A stretch of DNA of 64,000 nt from JAKLIH01 sp964618955. GTDB lineage: Bacteria > Patescibacteriota > Minisyncoccia > UBA6257 > JAKLIH01. Numbering within the stretch: position 1 is the stretch's first letter; the number at the start of each line of letters is the position of its first letter. Position numbers and translations under genes: made by a program. This document shows positions 41,699-50,472 of this stretch, one piece after another. The stretch spans positions 1 to 64,000 of the forward strand of contig CAZUBO010000001.1 in the NCBI GenBank assembly GCA_964618955.1. Direction: 5' to 3'. Below the pieces are notes generated by a model. It saw only the letters and a list, made by a program, of their open reading frames with translations, did not search any database and was not told the origin of the DNA.

Positions 41699-43246
41699 AT
41701 GGAAAATCAAATCAAAAAGTTCTTTATTTACGCCCGCAAATCAACTGACTCGGAAGATCATCAAATTCGCAGTATTGAAGACCAGATCGCTGAATTACAA
41801 GAATTGGCCAAAAAAGAGAATATCGCCGTGGTTGATACTTTGATTGAAAAACAAACTGCGAAAACACCAGGCAGGCCTGTTTTTGCCGAAATGATTAAAA
41901 GATTGGAAGCGGGCGAAGCAATGGGAATTTTAGCCTGACATCCAGATAGGTTAGCCCGTAATTCTATTGATGGCGGACAAATTATATATCTTGTTGATAC
42001 GGGAGTTATTAAAGAGCTAAAATTCCCTACTTTTTGATTTGATCCAACACCCCAAGGTAAATTTATGTTATCAATTGCTTTTGGACAGTCAAAATATTAT
42101 GTTGATAATCTTTCGGAGAATATTAAACGAGGGCACAGACAAAAGTTAAAAAATGGCTTATGACCTCAAGTAGCTCCCCTTGGTTATTTAAATAACACAA
42201 TAACAAAAGCAATCTATATTGATGAGATAAAAGCTCCTTTAGTTAAAGCCATTTTTGAAACTTATACTACTGGTAAACATACTTTAAAGGAACTTAGAAA
42301 GATTATCAATAATTTAGGATTGAAAGGGCGACGAGATCAATTGCTTTCCATCTCAAATTATCAATATTTATTGCAAAATCCTTTTTATTATGGAGTATTA
42401 CGATATAATAATGAATATTTTGAAGGAAAGCATAAACCAATTATAACAAAGAAACTTTTTGATGAATGCCAGGAGGTTATGAAAAGAAAATCAAAACCGC
42501 AACAAGTGGCTAAGATGAAATTTTTTCTTTACCGTGGATTTTTCCATTGTGGAGAATGCGGTTATACTATAACGGCAGATAGAAAAATAAAGAAAAATGA
42601 TAAACAATATGTATATTATTATTGCACTAAGAAAAATCCAAATCACAAATGTTCCCAACGCTTTTTTATGCGAGAAGAAAAAATTTTATCTCAAGTTAAT
42701 AACGCAATTCAAAAAGTTTCTTTGTCTGATGATTGAGCAAATCAAATGATTAATGAGCTAGGAAACGAAAAGAATGAAAAAGCTCAATCAAATACCGCTT
42801 TTGTTCAAAAACTTAATGAGGAAATGATAATGATTGATATAAAACTAGAAAAGATAATGAGTGCTTATCTTGAAAACGCTTTGGATATTGAAGAATATCG
42901 AAATATAAAAAACAAACTTATCAATCAAAAACAACTTTTAAAAGATAAGTTATTAAGTTTTGAACAAAAAGGTAATAATTGGTTCGAACTCGTCGCCAAC
43001 TTCATAAACTCCATAAAACAGAGCAATATTAACATATTGCAAGAAAATCCCGAACAGAGTCGAGATTTTCTAAAAAAGATTGGTTCGAACTTTCGTTTAA
43101 TCAATCAGAATTTGTTTTTTGATTTCAAAAACCCATATAAAATCATCGCAGATTACGAGCCCGAACGTAGTGAGGGCGAGGTAATAACCTCCGAAAATGA
43201 TAAAATTAACAGTTTGCGGAGAGGGAGGGATTCGAACCCTCGATAA
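41699..43246 (+). CDS. Large serine recombinase
   Basis: 515 residues. The N-terminal resolvase domain has FIYARKSTDSEDHQIRSIEDQ with the catalytic Ser, then ILAWHPDRLARN (TGA-Trp) with the active-site Arg residues. A recombinase domain follows (APLGYLNN..., GLKGRRDQ), a zinc ribbon CGECGY...C...C, and a coiled coil (about 350-420). The last codons (RGRDSNPR) are read from within the tRNA-Ser T-arm, so the stop lies in the tRNA gene. This fits an integrase whose attachment site is the tRNA 3' end. Confidence 0.92.
43091..43219 (-). repeat. 129-bp inverted repeat B, right copy
   Basis: Partner of 41535-41663; covers the 3' end of the recombinase gene and ends with GCGG at the edge of tRNA-Ser. 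Confidence 0.88.
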
Positions 43247-43305
43247 GGTGTTACCCCTATAACAGATTAGCAATCTATCGCTTTCAGCCACTCAGCCACC
43301 TCTCC
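43217..43305 (-). tRNA. tRNA-Ser(GCU)
   Basis: 89 nt with a long variable arm; anticodon loop TTGCTAA (anticodon GCU), acceptor GGAGAGG/CCTCTCC, discriminator G, T-loop TTCGAAT. Promoter TTGTTT-17-TAAGAT upstream. The recombinase frame overlaps its 3' 30 bases. Confidence 0.93.
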
Positions 43306-43383
43306 AGGTGTTTTATTGATTTTTAAAATCTTAACATAAAAACTTGCAAAAAACAAGAGAATTACTAAAATACCGATAAAGAC

Positions 43384-43432
43384 TTGACTACTTTTCTTTC
43401 TTTTGCTATTATGTAGATATGATTAATCATAT
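43384..43432 (+). promoter_or_regulatory. Promoter and operator of the Cys-rich miniprotein
   Basis: TTGACT, 17 bp, TATTAT, then the perfect 16-bp palindrome ATATGATTAATCATAT starting five bases after the -10. Confidence 0.75.
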
Positions 43433-43493
43433 AATCGTATATAACTTGGGTTATATATGGGTCGAATTAATAAATATTAATATCAAACTAAAT

Positions 43494-43640
43494 ATGGAAC
43501 AGGAAAACAATTGCTGTTGCAATATGAAGTGCGGCTTGGCTAAATGTAATATAGATATGACGATAAGAGAATTTTTAGAAGCCTGTGGAATTGATCCAAA
43601 GGTAGTAGAAACATTTTTGAAGAATTGCTGTAAGAAATAA
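43494..43640 (+). CDS. Cys-rich 48-residue protein
   Basis: Starts MEQENNCCCNMKCG; eight Cys (7, 8, 9, 13, 18, 30, 44, 45) in 48 residues and a small helical core TIREFLEACGIDPKVVETFL. Likely a metal- or metalloid-binding protein. Its operator is shared with the downstream ArsR-type repressor. The frame can be extended to 43419, but the added residues overlap the operator and are implausible, so I start at 43494. Confidence 0.65.
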   Translation: MEQENNCCCNMKCGLAKCNIDMTIREFLEACGIDPKVVETFLKNCCKK

Positions 43641-43647
43641 CGTATTT

Positions 43648-43679
43648 AAAAATCACTCGTCTTTGGATGAGTGATTTTT
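43648..43679 (+). terminator. Terminator after the Cys-rich gene
   Basis: AAAAATCACTC/GAGTGATTTTT stem, 10-nt loop. Confidence 0.85.
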
Positions 43680-43688
43680 AAATGTAAT

Positions 43689-43737
43689 TTGACAATAAAT
43701 TTAGATTTTGTTAATATATAGATATGATTAAACATAT
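43689..43737 (+). promoter_or_regulatory. Promoter and operator of the ArsR-type gene
   Basis: TTGACA, 17 bp, TAATAT, then ATATGATTAAACATAT, 15/16 identical to the palindrome upstream of the Cys-rich gene and at nearly the same distance from the -10. Confidence 0.78.
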
Positions 43738-43743
43738 AAAATT

Positions 43744-44034
43744 ATGAATACACTTTGCTCTGAAAAATGTTTAGATTTGCTTCAAGCACTATCTGACAAA
43801 ACAAGACAGGAAATTATTATGGTTTTTACAAGTAATAAAGAATTGTGTGCAAATGATATTGCTAATAATTTTTCATTAAGTCGTCCAACCATTTCTCATC
43901 ATCTTAATTTGATGAAAAGAATTGGTATTTTAAATTCTCGCAAAGACGGAAAGGAAATGTATTATTCACTTAATAAATCCTATCTGGTTGATACATTAAA
44001 AATGATAATTAAATCATTTAAAAAATGCTGTTAA
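43744..44034 (+). CDS. ArsR-family transcriptional repressor
   Basis: 96 residues: winged helix with LQALSDKTRQEIIMVF, recognition helix LSRPTISHHLNLM (about 53-65) and wing NSRKDGKEMYYSL. Metal ligands could be Cys5 and Cys9 at the N-terminus and the C-terminal Cys pair 95-96 (KKCC). Autoregulation is indicated by the operator right upstream, which is repeated before the Cys-rich gene. Confidence 0.87.
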   Translation: MNTLCSEKCLDLLQALSDKTRQEIIMVFTSNKELCANDIANNFSLSRPTISHHLNLMKRIGILNSRKDGKEMYYSLNKSYLVDTLKMIIKSFKKCC

Positions 44035-44068
44035 TTATTTAAAAAATATTGTCATAAATACAATGATT

Positions 44069-45373
44069 ATGAAAACTGACTTTGAAAAAATGTTAAAAGA
44101 TAAAAAGGTTTTGATTTGAAGTTTAGGCCTTCATGGTGGCGGTATTGGAGCGGCAAAATTTTTTGCTAAGAACAAAGCCAAAGTTATTGTTACGGATTTG
44201 AAAGATAAAGTAGCTTTGAAGAAATCAATTGATAAATTAAAGAACTACAAGAATATACAATACCATCTAAACGAGCATTTGAAAGAAGATTTTAAAAACA
44301 ATGATTTTGTTGTTATCAATCCTGCTGTAAGGCCAACTAGTGAATTCTATAAATTAGCTAAAAAGAATAAACAAAAATTAATTACTGATATGGGGTTTCT
44401 AATGGAGAATACTCCGGCTTTTGTTATTGGTATTACCGGAACTAAGGGGAAGTCAACAACAACAAAATTAATTTATGATTTGATTGAATACGAAATTAAG
44501 AAAAAAGAACAGCCATTCTTTAAGAAATTCAATAAAGTATTTTTAGGAGGAAATATTAGAGTTTCGCCTTTTGATTTTGTTGATAAACTAGATGATAAAA
44601 GTATTGTAGTTTTAGAGATGTCGAGTTTTCAATTGTATCATACTCAGTATGCTAAGACTAGTCCAAGAATATCGATAATAACAAATATAGTACCAGAGCA
44701 TATTGATTGACATGGAGATTTTGAAGACTACTTGAGATCAAAATTATTGATTTGTAAATATCAAAAGAAAAATGATATTTTGGTTATCAACAAGAATTTG
44801 AAAAAAATTGTAAAGAATTTAAAATCTAAAATATTTTATTCAAATGGCGAAAACAATGAAAATGTTTTTCAATTAGCTAAGGCATTAGGTATTGATAGGA
44901 AAGACGTTGAATTGGTAATAAAGAATTTTAAGGGATTAGAAGGCAGACAAGAAGTGGTTAGCGTGATTAATGATCGAACTTTTATTAATGATACTTGTGC
45001 TACTCATCCGGAAGCTAATTTGTATGCTTTAAGAACTTTTGAGAATCCAATATTGATTTGAGGAGGGGTTGATAAAGGCTTTAATATCAAGCCTTTAGCT
45101 AAGGAATTCATGAAGAGGAATTTACGCATTTTTATGTTCAAGGGTACAGCTGGCGAGAGGATGCTAAAAGGCTTGAAAAAAGACTATGTTAAGAAATGTG
45201 TTACTAGCAATATTCAAACTATGGAAGATGCTGTTGAATTGGCGTACAAAGTAAGCAAGAAGGGGAATGTGATACTACTATCTCCGGGAGCTGCTAGCTT
45301 CAATATGTTCTTGAATGAATTTGATAGAGGAGAGAAATTCGTAAAGGCAGTTAAAAAATTGAAAAAGAATTAA
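44069..45373 (+). CDS. murD: UDP-N-acetylmuramoyl-alanine--D-glutamate ligase
   Basis: Adds D-Glu to UDP-MurNAc-L-Ala in peptidoglycan synthesis. 434 residues: Rossmann N-terminus VLIWSLGLHGGGIGAAKFF, ATP loop GITGTKGKSTTT (about 118-129), VLEMSSFQL, ITNIVPEHIDWHGDFEDY (TGA-Trp), and C-terminal GLEGRQEVV, NDTCATHPEA and WGGVDKGF. Start chosen at ATG 44069; another in-frame ATG is 6 bp upstream. Confidence 0.92.
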
Positions 45374-45376
45374 ATT

Positions 45377-45404
45377 AAAAATCGGCTTTAAGGCCGATTT
45401 TTTG
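45377..45404. terminator. Terminator between murD and the UbiA-like gene
   Basis: AAATCGGC/GCCGATTT stem with A- and T-runs on both sides; serves converging genes. Confidence 0.85.
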
Positions 45405-46037
45405 TTATCTTGGTGTTATATTATATGACCAGATTTGAATTATAAATATTGTAACCAATCATAATATTGATATATCAGAAATACATCATCAAATAAACGA
45501 AGTACAAAGCATAGATACTAAATGAATTGACTTTATATCTTTTCTAAAACCAAGCATTATTGGTAAAGTTATTAATCCTTCTTTTTTGTCTTTAGAGATA
45601 TCTCTTAAATCGCCATTAAAATTACGTATTACCAACAAGACACCAACAATAAATGATAGTGGATTTAAAAATCCAATTACCCCGGCACATAAGAAATAAT
45701 ACTGCAAACCTCTTAAAAATGGACCGTAAATTCCAAATCTTGGTAAATTTTTTCTAGTATAGAATAAACTACAAATTAAAAATCCAACCATAGCAATATT
45801 CCTATAAAAAACGACTCCTAAAATAATAAATATCAATCATAGATATTTAGGGAATTTAACTCTTATTGAGTGTTTATGGGAAAATTCTAAAAATAATAAA
45901 AAACCAAGATGCAAAAATACTATACCGATAATTTGGTGGAGATTAGCTTTTATGGCAATCATCAAAAGTATTAAATCTATTAGAGAATAGATCCGAATTT
46001 GGCCAAAAAGATTGAAATACTTATTAGCTATTTTCAT
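45405..46037 (-). CDS. UbiA-family prenyltransferase-like membrane protein
   Basis: 210 residues with about six hydrophobic helices. NFNGDLRDISKDKKEGLITLP (about 140-160) is the second Asp-rich motif typical of UbiA enzymes. The first motif (NDxxDxxxD) is not recognisable; the equivalent loop reads LEFSHKHSIRVKF. Shorter than usual (about 290). It may be a divergent prenyltransferase; substrates unknown. Several TGA-Trp, including a tandem pair. Confidence 0.55.
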
Positions 46038-46048
46038 ATTTAAAAATA

Positions 46049-46606
46049 TTAAATATATTGGTTAATGATTCGAAGTAATTGTTTTTTAGCATTGTTAATA
46101 TCTCATAAATTAATTACAACATTATCAAATATTAAATTGTTATTGAAAAAATCAAGGTATTGTTGTTTTTGAATTAATATTCTTTTTTTGGTGTCAGATT
46201 TAGAATCTTTGCGTTGTTTTATTCTTTCAAATATAGTTTTGGGATCACAGTGAATATAAATGGCTACACTCTTAGGATATTTCTTTTTAAAATCTTTAAT
46301 AGATTTTACATCATTAATAATAATAAAATGAATTTTATCATCTCTTAATGATTTTTTTAATAAATCTTTTCTTATGCCATAAGAATATCCACATCTTTTA
46401 TAAATTAGTTCATAATTTAAAGCCATTAAATTATCAACAAATGTTAGCTCAGGATTATTCTTTTGACTTTCATTTTTACGTATCGGACGATTGGTATCTT
46501 TTGAATCTATAACATAATTTTTATTTCTGCAAATAGAGCGTAAAATGGTGGATTTACCAGATCCACTATTACCATAAATAATAAAAAATTTTATTATTTT
46601 GCCCAT
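46049..46606 (-). CDS. Guanylate-kinase-like P-loop protein
   Basis: 185 residues. Walker A GNSGSGKST (about 11-19), the GMK-like segment DSKDTNRPIRKNESQ in place of TTRxxRxxE, then YGIRKDLLKK, a hydrophobic HFIIIND strand and a Lys/Arg LID region. Start set at the Met at 46606, since longer frames run into tRNA-Leu. It may phosphorylate GMP or act on another small substrate; the low-complexity Lys-rich C-terminus is unusual. One TGA-Trp. Confidence 0.65.
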
Positions 46607-46626
46607 ATTTATATGATTAATCTTAG

Positions 46627-46708
46627 TGCCGAGAGGGGGACTCGAACCCCCATGCCGTAAAGCACAAGCTCCTAAAACTTGCGTGTCTACCAATTTCACC
46701 ACCTCGGC
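46627..46708 (-). tRNA. tRNA-Leu(UAG)
   Basis: Long variable arm, anticodon loop with UAG, acceptor GCCGAGG/CTCTCGGC, T-loop TTCGAGT. No CCA. Six bp from tRNA-Arg. Confidence 0.92.
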
Positions 46709-46714
46709 AGGTAG

Positions 46715-46788
46715 TGTCCCCGACAGGATTCGAACCTGTAATCTCAAGTTCCGCAAACTCGCATTCTATCCAATTGAACTACGGGGAC
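46715..46788 (-). tRNA. tRNA-Arg(GCG)
   Basis: Acceptor GTCCCCG/CGGGGAC, anticodon stem CGAGT/ACTTG with loop TTGCGGA, so anticodon GCG (reads CGC/CGU). T-loop TTCGAAT. Most bacteria use ACG (inosine) here. Confidence 0.88.
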
Positions 46789-46828
46789 AAGTACAATACT
46801 TAGTTGGCCAAGTATTGATTGTTTTGTT

Positions 46829-47455
46829 TTAAAACATTATCTTTTTTATAATCTGATCAAAAGTACTACTAATCATATCTTCTAATTTAGAATACTTATT
46901 GATAAGAGATAATATCTCTCTTTGATTATCTTCATTAAAAGGTACATAGATCTTTGTCGCAGGAAAGGTATTAGGAATTAAAGAAATTAAAGATACGTTT
47001 TCTTTTAATTTCTCAATACCACATTTACTAATACTAGTTCAAGGAATGTTTTGATCTTGAATAGTTAATCCTTGTTGATCAATTCTAAAATTATCAATTT
47101 TAGTATTACGTTGAACTATCATAACAAATCCAAGAACAACTATTAAGGTTAAAATTCAATTGTTGTATTTATACCCTAAATAAATAACAATAGCGGAGAA
47201 TAAGAAGAGGAGAATATAGAAGACAACATGCTTTTCTTTGATTTCGTAGGTTCATTCAAAAGAATCGATATCTAAAGGAATGAATTGCTTAGAATCAACT
47301 ACTGGCTTTTCTTCAATACTTTGCTCTTCAACTTTTGAATCAATCTCGTCTAGACTTTCAAAGACGTTTTGTTCTACTGGATCAGAAGTAGGTTTAGAAG
47401 ATACTCTGGTTATTTTTATTTTTTTTGTTTTTGGTTTTGTTGCTTTTGGTTCCAT
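46829..47455 (-). CDS. Uncharacterised protein with disordered N-terminus and two membrane helices
   Basis: 208 residues: Lys/Pro/Glu-rich disordered N-terminus (1-70), two transmembrane helices (about 80-120), and a compact C-terminal domain (IDQQGLTIQDQNIPWTSISKCGIE...) with a PH-like beta pattern. Similar DUF5673/PH-like membrane proteins are frequent in Patescibacteria. Function unknown. Two TGA-Trp. Confidence 0.6.
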
Positions 47456-47581
47456 ATATATTGTTTATATATTTATGTTGGTATATTACCACAAATTATC
47501 TATTTTTACAATAGAGGCTGGTGTTGCCAGAATCATAATTTTATGATAAGATACTTAAAATTTGTTCTTAGGAGGTTCGTT

Positions 47582-48121
47582 GTGCGAGAAGAAATGAAGG
47601 TTAGAGGGGCAATCGTAATTGGCGCTTTGTTTGGTTTGTATCTATTTTTTGGAGGAGATGCTCTTGTAAAAACAACTGCGAAAAAACTATTTCGTAGTAA
47701 TGCGCCAGCAGAAAAAATAGCCAATAATCAAAAGGTTATTTCCATTTTTGACCTTGTTAATATGCGGGCGCAAGAGGAAGTTAATAACCCAGTGCTTCTT
47801 TCAATCGTGGAAGAGAGTAGAAAAAACGGCTTTTCCTTTGAAAATGATGGTACCATTCTTTTCACCCTAAATAAGGTAGATTTAAAGAATGTAAGGGAGC
47901 CGCGTATAACAATTCCCCTAAAAGATGTTATTTTAGATCAAATCAAAATAGACAAAAGTGTATTAACATTTCTACGAATAGAATACTTTTACTCGAAAGA
48001 AAAAGGTAAAAGCTATTTAAGATTCACAGCTGATGTTGAAAGATATTTTGGAAAAATTCAATTGAATTACCGAACGGGCGAAAAAATAATATCTGAGATT
48101 CTCTTTTATCCTCCAGGTTAG
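47582..48121 (+). CDS. Uncharacterised single-pass membrane protein with strong SD
   Basis: 179 residues from GTG 47582, six bases after AGGAGG (47570-47575); an in-frame ATG is four codons later. One membrane helix (about 8-28), then a soluble domain. It has no Trp of either codon and uses CGA, CGT, CGG and GCG more than neighbours. Promoter TTGCCA-17-TAAGAT upstream and a strong terminator downstream make it an isolated unit, probably acquired. Confidence 0.6.
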   Translation: MREEMKVRGAIVIGALFGLYLFFGGDALVKTTAKKLFRSNAPAEKIANNQKVISIFDLVNMRAQEEVNNPVLLSIVEESRKNGFSFENDGTILFTLNKVDLKNVREPRITIPLKDVILDQIKIDKSVLTFLRIEYFYSKEKGKSYLRFTADVERYFGKIQLNYRTGEKIISEILFYPPG

Positions 48122-48146
48122 TTGTTATGCCAAAATTGGCAAACTT

Positions 48147-48186
48147 CACCACATGTTTATGCTTACGCGAAGATAAATATGTGGTG
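48147..48186 (+). terminator. Terminator after the 179-residue membrane protein gene
   Basis: CACCACAT...ATGTGGTG stem (14 bp with bulges), then TTTTTATTTT. Confidence 0.8.
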
Positions 48187-48258
48187 TTTTTATTTTCTGT
48201 TGAATAAACTACAATAATATGATAAAATAGAAACAACTTAAATAATTAAATTTTTGAA

Positions 48259-48951
48259 ATGGCACTTAATCATATCTTATTCATTCCTGATGGAAATAGA
48301 AGATGAGCTAAAAAAAGAAATGAAAATCCTTGAGAGGGTCATAAGGCAGGAGCAGAATCTTTTAAAGAATTAATGGACTATATCACCAAAAATAATGTTG
48401 TCAAAAACGTTTCTTTTTGAGCTATGTCAAAAGATAATTTTATTAAAAGACCTAAAAAAGAAATTAGTTTTTTAATTAAGGTTATTAATGAAGCTTTTAA
48501 GAAATTCACTGAAGACAAAGTCATTAGTAAAAGAGGAGTAAATATTAAATTCTATGGATCTTGAGATAAGCTATTTGATGCAAAGACCGTTGCTAATTTG
48601 AAAAAAATCGAAAAAGATACTAAAGATAACAAGAATTTTAATTTAGCTATTCTATTAGCTTATGATGGCAAAGAAGAATTATTGAATGCGGTAAATAAGC
48701 TAAAGAATAAGACTAGAATACATGAAGCTGATATTAAGAATCAACTTTGGACTAGCAATGTTCCTAATGTTGATTTGATTATTCGTACTGGAGTTAATGG
48801 TGATCCCCATTTAAGTGGGAATGTACTATTATGACAGACTAGCTATTCACAATTGTATTTCTCAGAGTTGTTTTGACCGGATTTCAATACCACTGAATTT
48901 AAAAAGGCGGTTGTCGATTTCAATAAGAGAGAAAGACGAGAAGGGAAATAA
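48259..48951 (+). CDS. uppS: Undecaprenyl (isoprenyl) diphosphate synthase
   Basis: cis-Prenyltransferase making the wall lipid carrier. 230 residues: IPDGNRRWAKKR (Asp11; invariant Trp16 by TGA), GHKAGAESF, the substrate loop SFWAMSKDNFIKRP (canonical LYAFSTENWxRP), DLIIRTG, LLWQTSYSQLYF and LFWPDFN. The STEN position reads MSKDNF, a divergence in the IPP-binding loop. Paired with uppP downstream. Confidence 0.93.
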
Positions 48952-48965
48952 TATCAAATACTACT

Positions 48966-49589
48966 ATGTTTAATGAGAATGTGCCAAAAATAAAAACTCA
49001 ATGAAATCAAAATGCTAAAGAGATTGAAAAAAGAGCTTTGTTTATTTTGGAACGCCTTGGTTTTAAAAGCTTTGATGAGTTAAGGGGTAAAAAAATATTA
49101 GACATAGGATCCTATAGCGCTGAATTTGCTTTAGGTGCCAGAGAGAAAGGAATTGAAATTATTTGTAGTGATATAAAAGAAGAATGCCAAAAAGCTGGAT
49201 TAGCACAAGGCCTTAATTATATTTTGGCTAATGCAAACAATCTACCTTTTAAAGATAGTAGTTTAGATTTAGTTTTGTCACACGCCTCAGCACCAACAGT
49301 TTTATCAAAAAAAGAAGATATTATAAAGATATTGCAAGAAGTAAAAAGGGTATTAAAAGAAGATGGTGAATTTCGTTTTGGGCCGACTTATTTAGGAAAA
49401 GATATATTTTTAGATAACGAACTTTTTACTGCTGAAGAGAAAAAAATACTTAACGTTAAACAAAAAATTGAAAGAATCAGAGAAGCCTCTTTAAAATTTC
49501 TTCAAAATTATGACCCTAACATTACTGAAACTTTATTATCATATGAGGGACGCATACCAAAACTATATTATACAATGAAAAAAATTTAA
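48966..49589 (+). CDS. Class I SAM-dependent methyltransferase
   Basis: 207 residues. SAM motif ILDIGSYSAEFALGAREKG (about 45-63), acidic strand EIICSDI, LPFKDSSLDLVLSHAS (motif IV) and VKRVLKEDGEFRFGP. Similar to UbiE/type-11 methyltransferases; substrate unknown. The N-terminus (KTQWNQNAKEIEKRA) includes a TGA-Trp. Located between uppS and uppP. Confidence 0.75.
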
Positions 49590-49598
49590 ACTTTAATT

Positions 49599-50366
49599 AT
49601 GATTACAATACTACAATCTTTAATTCTAGGGGCAATACAGGGATTAACAGAATTCTTACCTGTTTCTAGCTCAGGGCATTTACTTTTATTAGAAAGATTC
49701 TTTCAAATTAAAGAAAATGTAGTTTTATTGAATTTGATGTTGCATTTGGGAACAGTATTAGCTTTGATTTGTTTTTTTTGAAAAGACTTAATGCTGATTT
49801 TAAAACAAAAAGATTGAAATTTAGTTAAGAATTTGTTTATTGCTTTTGTAACAACAGCAATTTTTGGTTTTTTGTTCAAAAAAACAATTGAAGATGTCTT
49901 TATATATAGTAATAGCTTAATACCTGTAGCTTTGGGGTTCATCTTTACAGCGATTATATTGTTTTTAACCATGAGAAATAATAGCAAAAGAGAGATAAGT
50001 ACATTAACTATTACTGAAGCTATTAGGATTGGATTTGTTCAGGCAGTAGCTATTGCTCCAGGGGTATCTAGATCGGGGCTAACGTACTTTATGACTTTAA
50101 AGTCAGGGATAAAGCCTAAAGATGCTTTTAAGTTTTCTTTTTTGTTATCAATCCCTACTATATTAGCGGCTACGGCTGTTGAATTTTTGTCTGATTACAA
50201 AGGTTTGAGTGTTGGAATTAATTGAACAACTATTGGCTTGGGCTTGATTATTTCCTTTATTTTTGGTAATTTAGGATTAATGCTATTCAGACAAATGACT
50301 AAGACTTCTAAAGTTTGGATATTTAGTATTTATTTAATAATCTTAGGCTTAGTATTGATAATTTAG
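49599..50366 (+). CDS. uppP: Undecaprenyl-diphosphatase
   Basis: Recycles the C55 carrier by dephosphorylating undecaprenyl pyrophosphate. 255 residues, eight helices, with GAIQGLTEFLPVSSSGHL (about 11-28) and APGVSRSG (about 147-154), both catalytic motifs. Three TGA-Trp. The TAG stop at 50364-50366 abuts the tRNA-Gly gene directly. Confidence 0.93.
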
Positions 50367-50437
50367 GCGAGAGTAGCACAGTGGTAGTGTGTCTGCCTTC
50401 CAAGCAGAATACGCGGGTCCGATTCCCGTCTCTCGCT
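50367..50437 (+). tRNA. tRNA-Gly(UCC)
   Basis: Acceptor GCGAGAG/CTCTCGC, anticodon loop CTTCCAA (anticodon UCC), discriminator T. The T-loop is TCCGATT, lacking the usual TTC at 54-56. Starts one base after the uppP stop. No CCA encoded (CCC). Confidence 0.88.
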
Positions 50438-50472
50438 CCCTTCTATATATATGCAATATAACTTTAAATTAT

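Noticed and set aside
43419..43493. Longer start for the Cys-rich protein
   Set aside because: It would begin inside the operator palindrome, and the added residues lack the Cys pattern.
46606..46756. N-terminal extension of the guanylate-kinase-like gene
   Set aside because: The extra residues are translations of tRNA-Leu and tRNA-Arg sequence.
50389..50472. N-terminal extension of the ABC ATPase
   Set aside because: The extra frame runs through tRNA-Gly; the ATG at 50473 gives the normal family start.
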